DNA from: Candidatus Flexicrinis proximus
Lineage (GTDB): Bacteria > Chloroflexota > Anaerolineae > Aggregatilineales > Phototrophicaceae
Assembly (NCBI GenBank): GCA_016712885.1
Contig: JADJQF010000003.1
Coordinates: 496,001 to 560,000 of the forward strand
Direction: 5' to 3'
DNA: 64,000 nt
Position 1 is the first letter of the stretch; every line of letters begins with the position of its first letter. The notes beneath the pieces were generated by a model. That model did not search any database, was not told the origin of the DNA, and was given only the letters and a program-made list of their open reading frames with translations. Position numbers and translations under genes: made by a program. Shown piece by piece: positions 1 through 8,693 of the stretch.

Positions 1-855
1 GGTAACAAGGTGATCGCAGGCCTGCTGAGGCGTAAACCGCTGTACATAACTCAGAAATTCGCTATCATGCACCAGCCCGGACAATCCATCGCTGCAGAGC
101 AGTAGCATCGCGCCGGGAGGGAGTCGCCGGGTAAGCGTGTCGACTTCCAGGAGATCACTTTGGCCCAAAGCGCGATACAGAACACTCTTTTGCGGATGGT
201 GCTCGGCATCCTCGGGACTGATTTCCTGCATCTCGATCAAACGTGCCACATACGAGTGGTCTCTTGAAATCTGCTCGATCCGGCCATCTGTGATGAGATA
301 GCAGCGGCTGTCCCCTACGTGGGCAAGATGTGCCAGGTTTCCCATGATCACAAGCGAGGTCAGGGTGGTTCCACCCGATGGCAGCTCACTGATGAGATGC
401 TTGTGTGAGGCCGTAAACGCGTTTTCAAGTGCTTCGCTGATCGGCATACGATCCGTTGCATCGGAAAGCGTAATGAATGGCAGATACACTGACTTCATTA
501 GCTCAGAGGCGGTGATACGAACAGCCGCCGCAGACGCCCATTCCCCATCTACGTGTCCGCCCATACCATCCGCAACGATAAAGATGCCAAATTCGGGCAC
601 GGCGTCTGCTGTTCGGCTGATCGATACAAACGAGAACGACGAGTCCTCATTGTTTGTTCGAATCATGCCCACGTCGGTCGTTAGGCCATAAGTTATATGT
701 GCATTCGCTGTGGCGATCATCGTCGCGCGCGAGAGTTCCTGCGTTGAGCCATCAAGGACGGACGTCTCAACTGCGTCAACCCGCCGCATCGGCGCAGTGT
801 TGATGTCCTGCTGCGGGTCGAGGTTGGGAAGGGGAGTGGTCGGATGATCAGACAT
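1..855 (-). CDS. PP2C-type Ser/Thr protein phosphatase (3' end outside window)
   Basis: This protein would dephosphorylate Ser/Thr residues in the cytoplasm, most likely opposing the kinase encoded just upstream. The frame is open from an ATG at 855 to the window edge (285 codons), so the C-terminus is cut off. Visible PP2C metal-site motifs are NNED near residue 70, VADGMGGH near 95-101, GDSR near 181-184, RDHS near 198 and CSDGL near 254. The first 45 residues are a poorly conserved lead-in. The gene lies 68 bp downstream of the kinase on the same strand, so the two probably form an operon like prkC-prpC pairs. The family call is certain from motifs; the substrate is inferred. Confidence 0.93.
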   Translation of the reverse strand, partial: MSDHPTTPLPNLDPQQDINTAPMRRVDAVETSVLDGSTQELSRATMIATANAHITYGLTTDVGMIRTNNEDSSFSFVSISRTADAVPEFGIFIVADGMGGHVDGEWASAAAVRITASELMKSVYLPFITLSDATDRMPISEALENAFTASHKHLISELPSGGTTLTSLVIMGNLAHLAHVGDSRCYLITDGRIEQISRDHSYVARLIEMQEISPEDAEHHPQKSVLYRALGQSDLLEVDTLTRRLPPGAMLLLCSDGLSGLVHDSEFLSYVQRFTPQQACDHLVT

Positions 856-923
856 ATACAACCTGCGGATTATGGGGAGTCTGCTTAGGATAAAGTGCAA
901 TGCACAGCTCAAAGTCAGGCCGG

Positions 924-2897
924 CTAGCCAACTGTCGGCATCGCATAGACTGTGTGGTCCATGGAACCAAACACGATGATGTTATCACCAGCCGCAGGCG
1001 TGGATGTAATCTGCCCATCAGTCTTATACTTCCACAACATCTTACCCGTTTTAAGGTCGAGACAATAGAAGTGATTATCTGTCCCGCCAACATACACGGC
1101 GTTTCCCGCGATAGTTGGACTGCCGATGATGGGTTTTTCGCAGGCAAACTGCCAGCGCTCCTTGCCTGAATCCGTATTTACGGCATACAAAACCCCATCG
1201 GCTGACCCAAAGTAGACCGTATCGACTGACAGGCAGGGTGACGAGACGATTGGGCCATTAGTGCGGAAGCGCCACAGTGTAAAGCCGCTGTTGGCGTCCA
1301 GTGCGTAGAGATAGCCATCAAACGAGCCGATAAAGCAGATATTATTCTTCAGATCCACCTGAGGCGACGAATTGATGCCTCGCTTGGCGCGATAGACCCA
1401 CTTTCGCTTGCCGGCCAGTTCAAGCCCATATATTGAACCGTCGTCAGCGCCGAAGATGATGACGTCATTCGTTACAAAAGGCCGGGTTCGTATCGAAATA
1501 CCCGCCTCGTACTGCCACAGGAACCGGCCATTATTAGCGGCCAGAGCATAAAGCATGCCGTCATCACTTCCGAAAAACACATGATTGTGCGCAATCCGAG
1601 GCGAACTGCGGATTTTCCCCTTAGTGTGGTACGTCCAGACCAACCGGCCAGTCATCGAGTCGGCGGCATACATGATATTATCTTCTGATCCAAAGTAAGT
1701 GAGCTTGGTCGTGCCGTCAACAGCAGGTGAAGAAGCGATTCCTGCTCCAGTCGGGAACTTCCAGACCATCTTACCGTCTTCGAGATTCAAGGCCCACATA
1801 TTCGAATCGTACGAGCCGACATAGACCATGTTTCGATAAATCGCCGGGCTGGTGCGAATCTCGTCTTCAGTCTTGAACTTCCAGCGAGGCTGGATCGCCT
1901 CCAACTTATCGCCGCCCTGCTCAAAGAAGTCCGTTCGGGGCTTCCCTGATTGCGGCATAGTACCGGGCACGGCGCCGGCCAGCATATCCGTACCAATCGG
2001 ACGCATGCTACCGGTGCCCCGGGAACTGCGGATCTGCTCAAGCGTGATTTTCATCTCGCTGCACGACTGAAACCGTTCTTCCGGTTTCTGAGCGAGCGCA
2101 CGGTCCACCGCCGCGATCAACGGCGGCGGTACCTGTGGATTGAACGAGGCGATTGGACGTTCGTGAAAACTAAATGGCGGCTCCACGCGCGGGTCTTTGC
2201 GCGTTAACACGTGGTGCAGGGTAGCCCCAAGTCCGTATACGTCGGAAAGGGGCGTCACATCACCGCGATACTGCTCCGGTGCCGAGTACCCTTCCGTGCC
2301 GATCATGGTGTGCTTTTTGTCTTTGTCACCTTCGAATATCTTGGCGATTCCGAAGTCGATCAGCCTGACTTTGCCCAGGCTGTCAATCATGATGTTGGCA
2401 GGTTTCATGTCGCGGAATACAATCGGCTGCGGCTTGTGGCTGTGCAGGTAATCAAGCACGTCACACAGCTCGATACCCCAGTCGACGACTTTCTCGACAG
2501 GAAGCGTTCGGGTGCGGCCCATTAACGCATCCAGATCGCTGCCATTGATATACTCCATGACCAGATAAGCTCGCGAGTCGGTCACGAAGAAGTCGAAAAT
2601 CTTCGGAATAGCAGGATGGCTCAATGCCGCAAGAATATTCGCCTCACGCTGAAAGGTCTTGAGCATTGCCGTCCGCTGGCCAGCATCACCATGCGGTGTG
2701 ATCATTTCCTTAATCGCTACGAGCCGTTTTGCCTCAGGGAAGTGCGTGTCACGCGCCTGAAACACGGTGCCCATGCCGCCGCCACCGACGACGCCGACGA
2801 TTCTGTAGCGTTCCATTAGCAACGAGTCGACCTGCAAGCCGCTAGAGCCGGCCGAATCGGTTGTTAGTTTGTTGTCAAACTGTTTCGTGTCTGCCAT
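924..2897 (-). CDS. Ser/Thr protein kinase with C-terminal PQQ-type beta-propeller
   Basis: A 657-residue Hanks-type kinase fused to a propeller. The kinase domain starts at about residue 31 (YRIVGVVGGGGMG glycine loop), with the ATP lysine in VAIKEM, catalytic loop FRDMKPAN, DFG in LIDFGIAK and APE in YSAPEQ. The usual HRD histidine is Phe. After about residue 310 there are eight blade-like repeats, each with a W-[KRTQ]-[FY] core followed by a SSP-type strand, as in BamB/PQQ propellers. No signal peptide or membrane segment is seen, so the propeller should be cytoplasmic, probably a ligand or scaffold module (inference). A PP2C phosphatase gene follows on the same strand. The start is ATG with only a weak Shine-Dalgarno. 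Confidence 0.95.
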   Translation of the reverse strand: MADTKQFDNKLTTDSAGSSGLQVDSLLMERYRIVGVVGGGGMGTVFQARDTHFPEAKRLVAIKEMITPHGDAGQRTAMLKTFQREANILAALSHPAIPKIFDFFVTDSRAYLVMEYINGSDLDALMGRTRTLPVEKVVDWGIELCDVLDYLHSHKPQPIVFRDMKPANIMIDSLGKVRLIDFGIAKIFEGDKDKKHTMIGTEGYSAPEQYRGDVTPLSDVYGLGATLHHVLTRKDPRVEPPFSFHERPIASFNPQVPPPLIAAVDRALAQKPEERFQSCSEMKITLEQIRSSRGTGSMRPIGTDMLAGAVPGTMPQSGKPRTDFFEQGGDKLEAIQPRWKFKTEDEIRTSPAIYRNMVYVGSYDSNMWALNLEDGKMVWKFPTGAGIASSPAVDGTTKLTYFGSEDNIMYAADSMTGRLVWTYHTKGKIRSSPRIAHNHVFFGSDDGMLYALAANNGRFLWQYEAGISIRTRPFVTNDVIIFGADDGSIYGLELAGKRKWVYRAKRGINSSPQVDLKNNICFIGSFDGYLYALDANSGFTLWRFRTNGPIVSSPCLSVDTVYFGSADGVLYAVNTDSGKERWQFACEKPIIGSPTIAGNAVYVGGTDNHFYCLDLKTGKMLWKYKTDGQITSTPAAGDNIIVFGSMDHTVYAMPTVG

Positions 2898-3053
2898 GTG
2901 TATCGCTCACTGGATTTTTATCAAAGGGCGCTCAATTGAGAGTATAACTGAAAGAGACTAGGAAAGATGTGTGATTCTGAGCAATGAAATGACTTGAAAA
3001 AGTATAGGTCGTGCAGAAAAATCCTGCAAATACGGCATAACAAAGTCATCGAC

Positions 3054-4229
3054 ATGATAAAGCATCTCCATTCGCTGTACCTGCACATCCCTTACTGCAC
3101 AACGAAATGCACCTACTGTGCGTTCAACACGTACACGAATCTGGAAGGAACAATCCCCGCCTTCGTAGAGGCCTTGTGCGCTGAACTTGCAACTGTTGCG
3201 AAATCTCAGCCCTATACGCCGGTTTGGTCGGTGTTTTTCGGTGGCGGCACGCCGAGCTTACTAAGTGTGTCGCAATTCTCGCGGATCTTCGACACGATCA
3301 GAGCAAGCTTTAGCGTGTCTGCGGATGCAGAGATTACGATCGAGGCAAATCCCAACGACCTCGATCCTGCCTACCTGACCGGGCTTCGAGCTCTCGGGAT
3401 CAACCGGCTGAGCCTGGGAATGCAGTCCGCAGTGGAGAGTGAACTGAAGCTTTTCGCGCGGCGGCACGATCACGAAGTCGTCCAGAAAATCTGGCCGGAA
3501 ATCCGGCGTGCTGGATTTGACAACGTCAACCTCGACCTCATCTACGGGTCTCCGAACCAGACCCTTGAGAGCTGGCAGACCACACTCGATGCCACGGTGA
3601 ACTTCGCCCCTGAGCACATCTCGCTGTATGCGCTGGGTCTTGAAGACGGGACGCCGCTGAAAGAGTGGGTTGATACGGGTCGGGTAGAAACCCCGGACGA
3701 TGACCTTGCGGCGGATATGTACGAGCTTGCGACGGACTTTCTTTCAAGTAACGGTTACCAGCAGTACGAGATCTCGAATTGGTGCAAGCCGGATCGAGAG
3801 TGCCGGCACAATCTACAGTACTGGCGAAACTGGCCTTACATCGGCGTTGGTCCCGGCGCTCACGGTTTTGCTGGTGGGTTTCGCTACGCTACGATCCTCG
3901 CCCCGCAGCGCTATATTGCGGCAATAAACGCATTGAGGCCTAACACAGCACCACTTCCGTTCCCGCGAACGCCTGCGACCCTCGATGAAGTCGAGGTGGA
4001 CCTCGAAAACGAAATCGCCGAAACGCTGATCATGAGTCTGAGGCTCACTCAGGAAGGAGTTCACCAGGGCGAATTCGAAGAAAGGTTCGGCCAAAGCCTG
4101 AGTGCCGTACATGGGGGAACCATCGAGAAGTTCACGAAGCTTGGGCTGCTTGAACTTTACGAGAACCGCGTCCGCCTAACTCGACAAGGCCGACTGCTCA
4201 GCAACATGGTCTTCCGCGAACTCGTGTGA
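3054..4229 (+). CDS. hemW: HemW-type radical SAM protein (coproporphyrinogen oxidase-like)
   Basis: A radical SAM enzyme of about 391 residues in the HemW/HemN family. HemW members act as heme chaperones rather than as true coproporphyrinogen dehydrogenases (known of the family). The 4Fe-4S motif CTTKCTYC (CxxxCxxC) lies near the N-terminus within LYLHIPYC, followed by the GGGTPS SAM-contact motif and a HemN C-terminal domain. The frame opens earlier at a TTG (2994), but homology begins at MIKHLHSLYLHIPYC, so the ATG at 3054 is chosen. Divergent from the kinase gene. A ChlI-like protein 4 kb away makes tetrapyrrole metabolism a possible theme, but that link is weak. Confidence 0.9.
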   Translation: MIKHLHSLYLHIPYCTTKCTYCAFNTYTNLEGTIPAFVEALCAELATVAKSQPYTPVWSVFFGGGTPSLLSVSQFSRIFDTIRASFSVSADAEITIEANPNDLDPAYLTGLRALGINRLSLGMQSAVESELKLFARRHDHEVVQKIWPEIRRAGFDNVNLDLIYGSPNQTLESWQTTLDATVNFAPEHISLYALGLEDGTPLKEWVDTGRVETPDDDLAADMYELATDFLSSNGYQQYEISNWCKPDRECRHNLQYWRNWPYIGVGPGAHGFAGGFRYATILAPQRYIAAINALRPNTAPLPFPRTPATLDEVEVDLENEIAETLIMSLRLTQEGVHQGEFEERFGQSLSAVHGGTIEKFTKLGLLELYENRVRLTRQGRLLSNMVFRELV

Positions 4230-4242
4230 GGCGTTTTCCGGC

Positions 4243-5259
4243 TTACTTCTGGCGGTCAAATAGGTTCGCAATCAGGTTACGCAGAGTCTCGGCCGCCGCC
4301 GCATCCGGATTTGCCCGGACAAGCGCCGCTGCCGACTTCGCGCTGTATTCCTGCTCCAGTTTACGCGCGTGCTGCTGGGCGCCGACGGCATTCAAGAGAC
4401 GAATTACTTCGACAACATCAATCGGCACATCTAGAGGCAGTGTATAGATTTCCCTTAGGTCTGGACTGTGTTCCAGCCCATAGAGTACGGGGAGCGACTT
4501 CTTGCGCGACAAGATATCTGACGCCGCCGATTTTCCCGTCTGCGCCTCGTCGCCCCAGATGCCAAGAATGTCGTCGTGGATCTGGAACGCGAGTCCCAGC
4601 GCGAAACCGAACTGGCTAAAATGTGCCGCGCGCCCGGAGTCGCCAGACGCAATCAGCGCCCCCAATTCCGCACACAATCCGAGCAGAGCGGCAGTTTTGC
4701 CCCCGATCATCTCGATGTACTGACCGACCGATACAGTCGAGCGGTATTCAAAGCCCATGTCGAGGTGTTGTCCGCGCGTGAGGTCGAGAGCGGCTCGGCT
4801 GAACAACTCAGCGGCACGGAGGGATAATTGCGGATCGACGCCGTAGTGGGCGAGGCGCTGCACAGCTCTGAATGCGAGCGTGAACATCGCGTCGCCGGCG
4901 TTTATTGCATTGGCTGTACCCCAGAGTTTCCATACCGTTTCTCGCCCATGACGCAGAGGGCTGTTGTCCTCGATATCGTCATGTATCAAAGAAAAGTTAT
5001 GGAGCAGCTCTACCGCAGCGGCCGCCGGAAGTGCTTTTTCCCAGTCGGGGCCTGCTGCCTGCGCACACATCATCAGCAACAGTGGACGGATGCGCTTGCC
5101 AGTTGGGACTGCATAGGCCTGTCCGTCAGCCGTCACCCAGCCCAGCGGATAACGGAGCATAACGCCAAAGCCGCTTTCATCAACTGGAAGATCTTCCAGT
5201 ACTCGGCGCATCTCCACGTCGACGGCGGCCAATATCTCGCGTAGGGCAGGGAAGGTCAC
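4243..5259 (-). CDS. Polyprenyl (geranylgeranyl/oligoprenyl) diphosphate synthase
   Basis: A trans-isoprenyl diphosphate synthase that condenses IPP with allylic diphosphates in the cytoplasm. The first aspartate-rich motif is HDDIEDNSPLRHGR and the second is FQIHDDILGIWGDE; a K-R pair precedes LLLMMCAQ. Chain length cannot be deduced. The ORF extends upstream to 5322 inside the fni gene, but a GTG at 5259, six bases after the fni stop, gives a normal-length protein (338 residues) and is preferred. It is directly downstream of fni, so IPP isomerisation and chain elongation are co-transcribed. It converges with hemW with a 13-bp gap. Confidence 0.93.
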   Translation of the reverse strand: MTFPALREILAAVDVEMRRVLEDLPVDESGFGVMLRYPLGWVTADGQAYAVPTGKRIRPLLLMMCAQAAGPDWEKALPAAAAVELLHNFSLIHDDIEDNSPLRHGRETVWKLWGTANAINAGDAMFTLAFRAVQRLAHYGVDPQLSLRAAELFSRAALDLTRGQHLDMGFEYRSTVSVGQYIEMIGGKTAALLGLCAELGALIASGDSGRAAHFSQFGFALGLAFQIHDDILGIWGDEAQTGKSAASDILSRKKSLPVLYGLEHSPDLREIYTLPLDVPIDVVEVIRLLNAVGAQQHARKLEQEYSAKSAAALVRANPDAAAAETLRNLIANLFDRQK

Positions 5260-5264
5260 AGCGT

Positions 5265-6320
5265 TTAGTCTTTCAGGAGCGGCACATGCCGGAGAGAGAA
5301 CAGATCCTGCGCGCCAGTGCACAACATGGCAACCCGAATTTGTGCTACGAGTACTCGTATCAAGTGGTCAACCGCCTCGACTGAGTCGTCGGCCGCCTTG
5401 AGGAACGGGCCGGCAAGGCCGCCCAGGGTCGCACCCAACGCCACGCACTTAGCGACATCTAGCCCGGAGCGAAGTCCGCCGCTGGCGATCACTGGTAATG
5501 ACGGTGCACCCTTAACGGCATGCTGGATCGCATCGGCAGTCGGTATGCCCCAATCTTCGAATGCGGCCGCCACATCCTCATGGAACGCACTTGGGGCGCG
5601 GAACCGCTCCACCTGGCTCCATGAAGTCCCTCCCGCGCCAGCGACATCGATCGCAGAGACGCCGGCGGCTGCGAGGTCGCGGACATTCTGCTCGCTGAAT
5701 CCCCAGCCGACCTCTTTGGCAATCACTGGGACGCCAACCTTGGCGCAGACATCCGAGACTTTTTCCAGCAGATTGGCGAAATTCGTATCACCTTCAGGTT
5801 GGACGGCTTCCTGAAGCACATTGAAGTGCAGAATCAGGGCATCGGCCCCGATCATGTCAACTGCACCACGGCACAGGTCAACGCCATAGCCATAGTTGAA
5901 CTGCACAGCGCCGATATTGGCAAAGAGCAGGATATTCGGCGCAACATCGCGGATGTCATAGGAGCGCGCCAGCGACTTATCCTCCACCGCTGCCCGCTGA
6001 GAGCCAACACCCATCGCTATCCCGTGTTGTTCGGCCGCCTGCGCCAGATGACGGTTAATCCGGCGAGCCATGTCGGTACCGCCGGTCATCGAAGAGATCA
6101 GGATTGGCGAGGCAAGCTCCTTGCCGAAGAGATCCACCGAGGTGTCAATGGAAGCCAGGTCAAGTTCCGGGACGGCGTTATGCAGAAAGCGGTAGCGTTC
6201 GAGGCCGGAGGTGAGGCGCGGGAACTGTACGTTCCGTTCGAGGTTGATCTTGATGTGATCAACCTTTCTGCTTTCGGTCGTTGGGGAATGCGTCACTTCT
6301 GTCATTGGCTGGTGTTCCAT
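5265..6320 (-). CDS. fni: Type 2 isopentenyl-diphosphate delta-isomerase (FMN-dependent)
   Basis: Interconverts IPP and DMAPP using FMN and NADPH, on a TIM barrel. The N-terminal signature RKVDHI is at about residue 18. Further family motifs are SSMTGGT, MGVGSQR, an LQEAVQPEGD stretch and VIAKEVGWGFS; the phosphate-binding glycines are in VIASGGLRSG and GATLGGLAGPFLKA. At 351 residues the length is typical. The first gene of a two-gene unit with the polyprenyl synthase. Upstream lies acpP in divergent orientation. The type 2 enzyme is common in Chloroflexota, archaea and Firmicutes, and differs from the Nudix type 1 enzyme. Confidence 0.95.
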   Translation of the reverse strand: MEHQPMTEVTHSPTTESRKVDHIKINLERNVQFPRLTSGLERYRFLHNAVPELDLASIDTSVDLFGKELASPILISSMTGGTDMARRINRHLAQAAEQHGIAMGVGSQRAAVEDKSLARSYDIRDVAPNILLFANIGAVQFNYGYGVDLCRGAVDMIGADALILHFNVLQEAVQPEGDTNFANLLEKVSDVCAKVGVPVIAKEVGWGFSEQNVRDLAAAGVSAIDVAGAGGTSWSQVERFRAPSAFHEDVAAAFEDWGIPTADAIQHAVKGAPSLPVIASGGLRSGLDVAKCVALGATLGGLAGPFLKAADDSVEAVDHLIRVLVAQIRVAMLCTGAQDLFSLRHVPLLKD

Positions 6321-6380
6321 AATACGGACGCGGCAATCGTACCGACGCGAATGGGTGCTGTCAATAACGGCAGACGCAGA

Positions 6381-6409
6381 CTAGCAGGCTTTTCATTCGG
6401 CGGTATAAT
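6381..6409 (+). promoter_or_regulatory. Probable promoter of acpP
   Basis: A perfect TATAAT (-10) lies at 6404-6409, with a weak CTAGCA at 6381-6386 as -35 (17-bp spacer, 3 of 6 matches). It lies about 50 bp before the acpP start, whose Shine-Dalgarno is the GTGGAGG near 6437-6443. Confidence 0.4.
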
Positions 6410-6457
6410 CTTGCGCTATCATTGACATCGTGTGTGAGTGGAGGCAGAGTCTAAACC

Positions 6458-6700
6458 ATGGCAGACCAGGGTTCCGTTGAGGAAAAGGTAAAGAAGATCG
6501 TCGTCGACCTGCTCGGCGTTGAAGAAGACAAGGTAACCCCCGAGGCGCACTTCCGTAATGATCTGGAAGCAGACTCGCTTGATCTCGTCGAGCTTATCAT
6601 GGAATTCGAACGTCAGTTCGGCGGCGAAATCAAGGACGAGGACGCACAGAAGATCGAAACCGTAGGCGCTGCGGTGACCTACATCAAGGAGCGGATGTAG
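6458..6700 (+). CDS. acpP: Acyl carrier protein
   Basis: An 80-residue acidic helical protein carrying the phosphopantetheine attachment serine in the DSL motif (EADSLDLVELIMEFE, about residue 39). It shuttles acyl chains in fatty-acid synthesis after modification by an AcpS-type transferase. Length and sequence are canonical. It is monocistronic: a -10 box is upstream and a strong terminator is downstream. It is not within a fab cluster here. Recognition is certain. Confidence 0.97.
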   Translation: MADQGSVEEKVKKIVVDLLGVEEDKVTPEAHFRNDLEADSLDLVELIMEFERQFGGEIKDEDAQKIETVGAAVTYIKERM

Positions 6701-6753
6701 TCGCACCGTCTCACCGTTATTGCAGGTGTGGCTGAAACACCGGAATCACACTT

Positions 6754-6779
6754 AGAGGGTGTATCGCACCCTCTTTTTT
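6754..6779 (+). terminator. Rho-independent terminator of acpP
   Basis: Perfect 8-bp stem AGAGGGTG (6754-6761) / CACCCTCT (6767-6774), 5-nt loop TATCG, followed directly by a T tract. It sits 54 bp after the acpP stop. Confidence 0.93.
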
Positions 6780-6813
6780 GTTGCATCCTATCGCAGCAGG
6801 ACGAACGTGTTGA

Positions 6814-7506
6814 CTAAGCGCTCCGTGCCTTCGACATACTGCGGCGGGACGACGAAAGCACAACCACACCCAAACCTGTCAAAGCGGCGCAGTAGCCGAC
6901 AACTCCGATCCCAATAGTCGCCGGGACGGAGAAACTGGCAACCATCTGCAGCGCCTGCGCAGTACCTGAATACGCCGCGATCAAACCCAGTGTCACGAAC
7001 AGCAAAACAGCGATCCTCCGACCGCCGCCGCGCGGGAGGATCCAGCAAACGGCAGCGTCCACCACGGTGAGTAGGGCGAGTGTCACCTGTTGGCCGTAAT
7101 TGACGTCAACTTGCCAGCTCCGTTCGAGAAAATACTCAAATGGGGGCAATTGAGCAGCCGATAGTATCAGCGCCGCTGCACCGGCTGCCCACCAATACAC
7201 AGATCCCCGCCTTGTAGGCGCCAGGGCAACAAGCGCAGCCAGGAACAGGAGATGCGCGCGGAGAAGTCCCGGCAGCACCATTGGCCGTTCCCCGTAGCGC
7301 ACCCCAGGTACGAGGCTCGTCCACTCGGCAAGGTCATAGCCGGTCAGCGAAGTGCTCGCTCCCGAGCCATGAACCCAGGGCGCACAATACGAGCTAACAG
7401 CGATAATCAGGAAAGCCGCCACTAGGAGCCCCCATAAGTCAATTCTTCCGTCTTTCAACGGGATGTCGCTCTCAGAGGGAATTGAGATGCTTGCGGATTT
7501 CTTCAT
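6814..7506 (-). CDS. Multi-pass membrane protein of unknown function
   Basis: Not recognised as a named family. About 230 residues with some six hydrophobic segments: LWGLLVAAFLIIAVS, LLFLAALVALA, WWAAGAAALIL, LALLTVVDAAVCWIL, IAVLLFVTLGLIAAYSG, and the last, IGIGVVGYCAALTGLGVVV. The N-terminus is short and charged, and the C-terminus ends in a basic RRSMSKARSA tail. The ATG at 7506 has AGGAAG immediately upstream and overlaps the end of the ChlI-like gene by 35 bp; a TTG at 7527 is possible. The overlap implies co-translation with the ATPase, so it may serve the same unknown process. Confidence 0.72.
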   Translation of the reverse strand: MKKSASISIPSESDIPLKDGRIDLWGLLVAAFLIIAVSSYCAPWVHGSGASTSLTGYDLAEWTSLVPGVRYGERPMVLPGLLRAHLLFLAALVALAPTRRGSVYWWAAGAAALILSAAQLPPFEYFLERSWQVDVNYGQQVTLALLTVVDAAVCWILPRGGGRRIAVLLFVTLGLIAAYSGTAQALQMVASFSVPATIGIGVVGYCAALTGLGVVVLSSSRRSMSKARSA

Positions 7507-8683
7507 CTTCCTGGCCCTGTTCAACAAAGAATTGTTTCATGTATGGACTGCGTCTCTGGCGCAGTGCAAGCGGGGCCACCGCATGAAGATCGGTCAGGCC
7601 CGCAAATAAGCGGCCATCAGAGGCTGCATGCGCCCGCGCAGCCTCGAACATAACATAGTCGGCGCGGTGGGAGTCGATTTCCAGCCGCTTCACTAATTCG
7701 AATCCGGCATCCATCGCCTCGTTTGTCAGCGTTGTCTCGGAAAGTCTCTCGCGTGCCATCTGGACTTCTTCGCGTGCTTCGGCGGTAACCCATTCGTAGC
7801 GCCGAATGAATTCGGTAGCATGGGCACGGTAATCTCTCATACGGAGAAAGACTTCACGTCGTTCTGTTGAATCCGTCAACCCGCGCACCCCGATCCGAAG
7901 CCCGAAGCGGTCCAGTATCTGCGGGCGCAGATTACCTTCTTCGGGATTCATACTGCCCACAAGGACAAAGCGCGAGCGGTAAGTGCCGGACATCGGACCG
8001 CGCCGAACTGTGTAATTCCCTTGCGCAGCAGCATCCAGAATCGCATCAATGATAGAATCGTCCAACAAATTCACTTCATCAACATAGAGAATGTTGTTAT
8101 CGGCTCGGCCAAGTATCCCTCGCTCAATACGCACCTGATTACGCTGTACGGCTATGCGCTCATTGATGCCACCAACAACGTCATCAATCCGGGCGGTAAG
8201 CGGGAGTTCGACCAGTTTTACCGCTTCATAATGCGAGATGGACTCACCTCGGGAGAATTTGTCAAAGCAATCAGGGTAAAGCGATCTGGCGAAATCATTT
8301 GCCAGATCAGAGGGAAGCACCCCCTCTTCGCAATCACTGACTTCTACTGCTGGCAGCAAACCTGTTAGGCTACGAACAGCTGTCGTCTTACCTGTGCCCC
8401 GCTGTCCAATGAGCAGTACACCACCGATATTCGGGTTGATGATGGCTAGCAGGAGTGCAATCCGCATTTCGTTCTGGCCGACAAGTGCCATGAATGGGAA
8501 AGGACGCTGCTCGGCCAGTCCCAAGTCGGGCGCCGGTTCCGCGAGTATTGCCTTTGCGCCGCTGCTATAGAGCAGCTCAAGCAGGGCTGATCGACGCGTA
8601 CCAGATGGCTCGGGCTGATCATCCAGGGTCGCAGCTTCATGTAATGGCGATTCGTCTGATGGCCCCGTGGGTTCTTCGGTCAT
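7472..8683 (-). CDS. Magnesium-chelatase subunit I-type AAA+ ATPase (ChlI/BchI-like)
   Basis: A 403-residue AAA+ ATPase. Walker A is GQRGTGKTT (LLIGQRGTGKTTAVRSL), Walker B is NILYVDEVNLLDD, and the ChlI-type insert and arginine finger region LRPQILDRFGLRIGV are present. In phototrophs the I subunit drives Mg insertion into protoporphyrin IX together with D and H subunits, but neither is in this window. ChlI-like ATPases also serve cobaltochelatase-like or unrelated MoxR-type roles. The ORF extends upstream, but ATG 8683 has AAAGGA 8 bp before it and is the start. It lies between the thioesterase (10-bp gap) and the membrane protein (overlap), suggesting one operon. Phototrophy is not claimed. 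Confidence 0.85.
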   Translation of the reverse strand: MTEEPTGPSDESPLHEAATLDDQPEPSGTRRSALLELLYSSGAKAILAEPAPDLGLAEQRPFPFMALVGQNEMRIALLLAIINPNIGGVLLIGQRGTGKTTAVRSLTGLLPAVEVSDCEEGVLPSDLANDFARSLYPDCFDKFSRGESISHYEAVKLVELPLTARIDDVVGGINERIAVQRNQVRIERGILGRADNNILYVDEVNLLDDSIIDAILDAAAQGNYTVRRGPMSGTYRSRFVLVGSMNPEEGNLRPQILDRFGLRIGVRGLTDSTERREVFLRMRDYRAHATEFIRRYEWVTAEAREEVQMARERLSETTLTNEAMDAGFELVKRLEIDSHRADYVMFEAARAHAASDGRLFAGLTDLHAVAPLALRQRRSPYMKQFFVEQGQEDEEIRKHLNSL

Positions 8684-8693
8684 TTTATGTCCT

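Noticed and set aside
848..1147. Small minus-strand frame overlapping the kinase 3' end
   Set aside because: It lies out of frame inside the propeller coding region and has no domain or start signal.
2994..3053. TTG start 60 bp upstream for HemW
   Set aside because: The extra residues are basic and unlike the family, which starts just before the LYLHIPYC motif at the ATG 3054.
5799..6425. 208-codon plus-strand frame
   Set aside because: Antisense to fni, whose motifs are unmistakable; no start signal or recognisable domain.
7472..8683. Evidence of phototrophy
   Set aside because: A ChlI-type ATPase alone is not enough; no D or H subunit, reaction-centre or bacteriochlorophyll gene is in the window.
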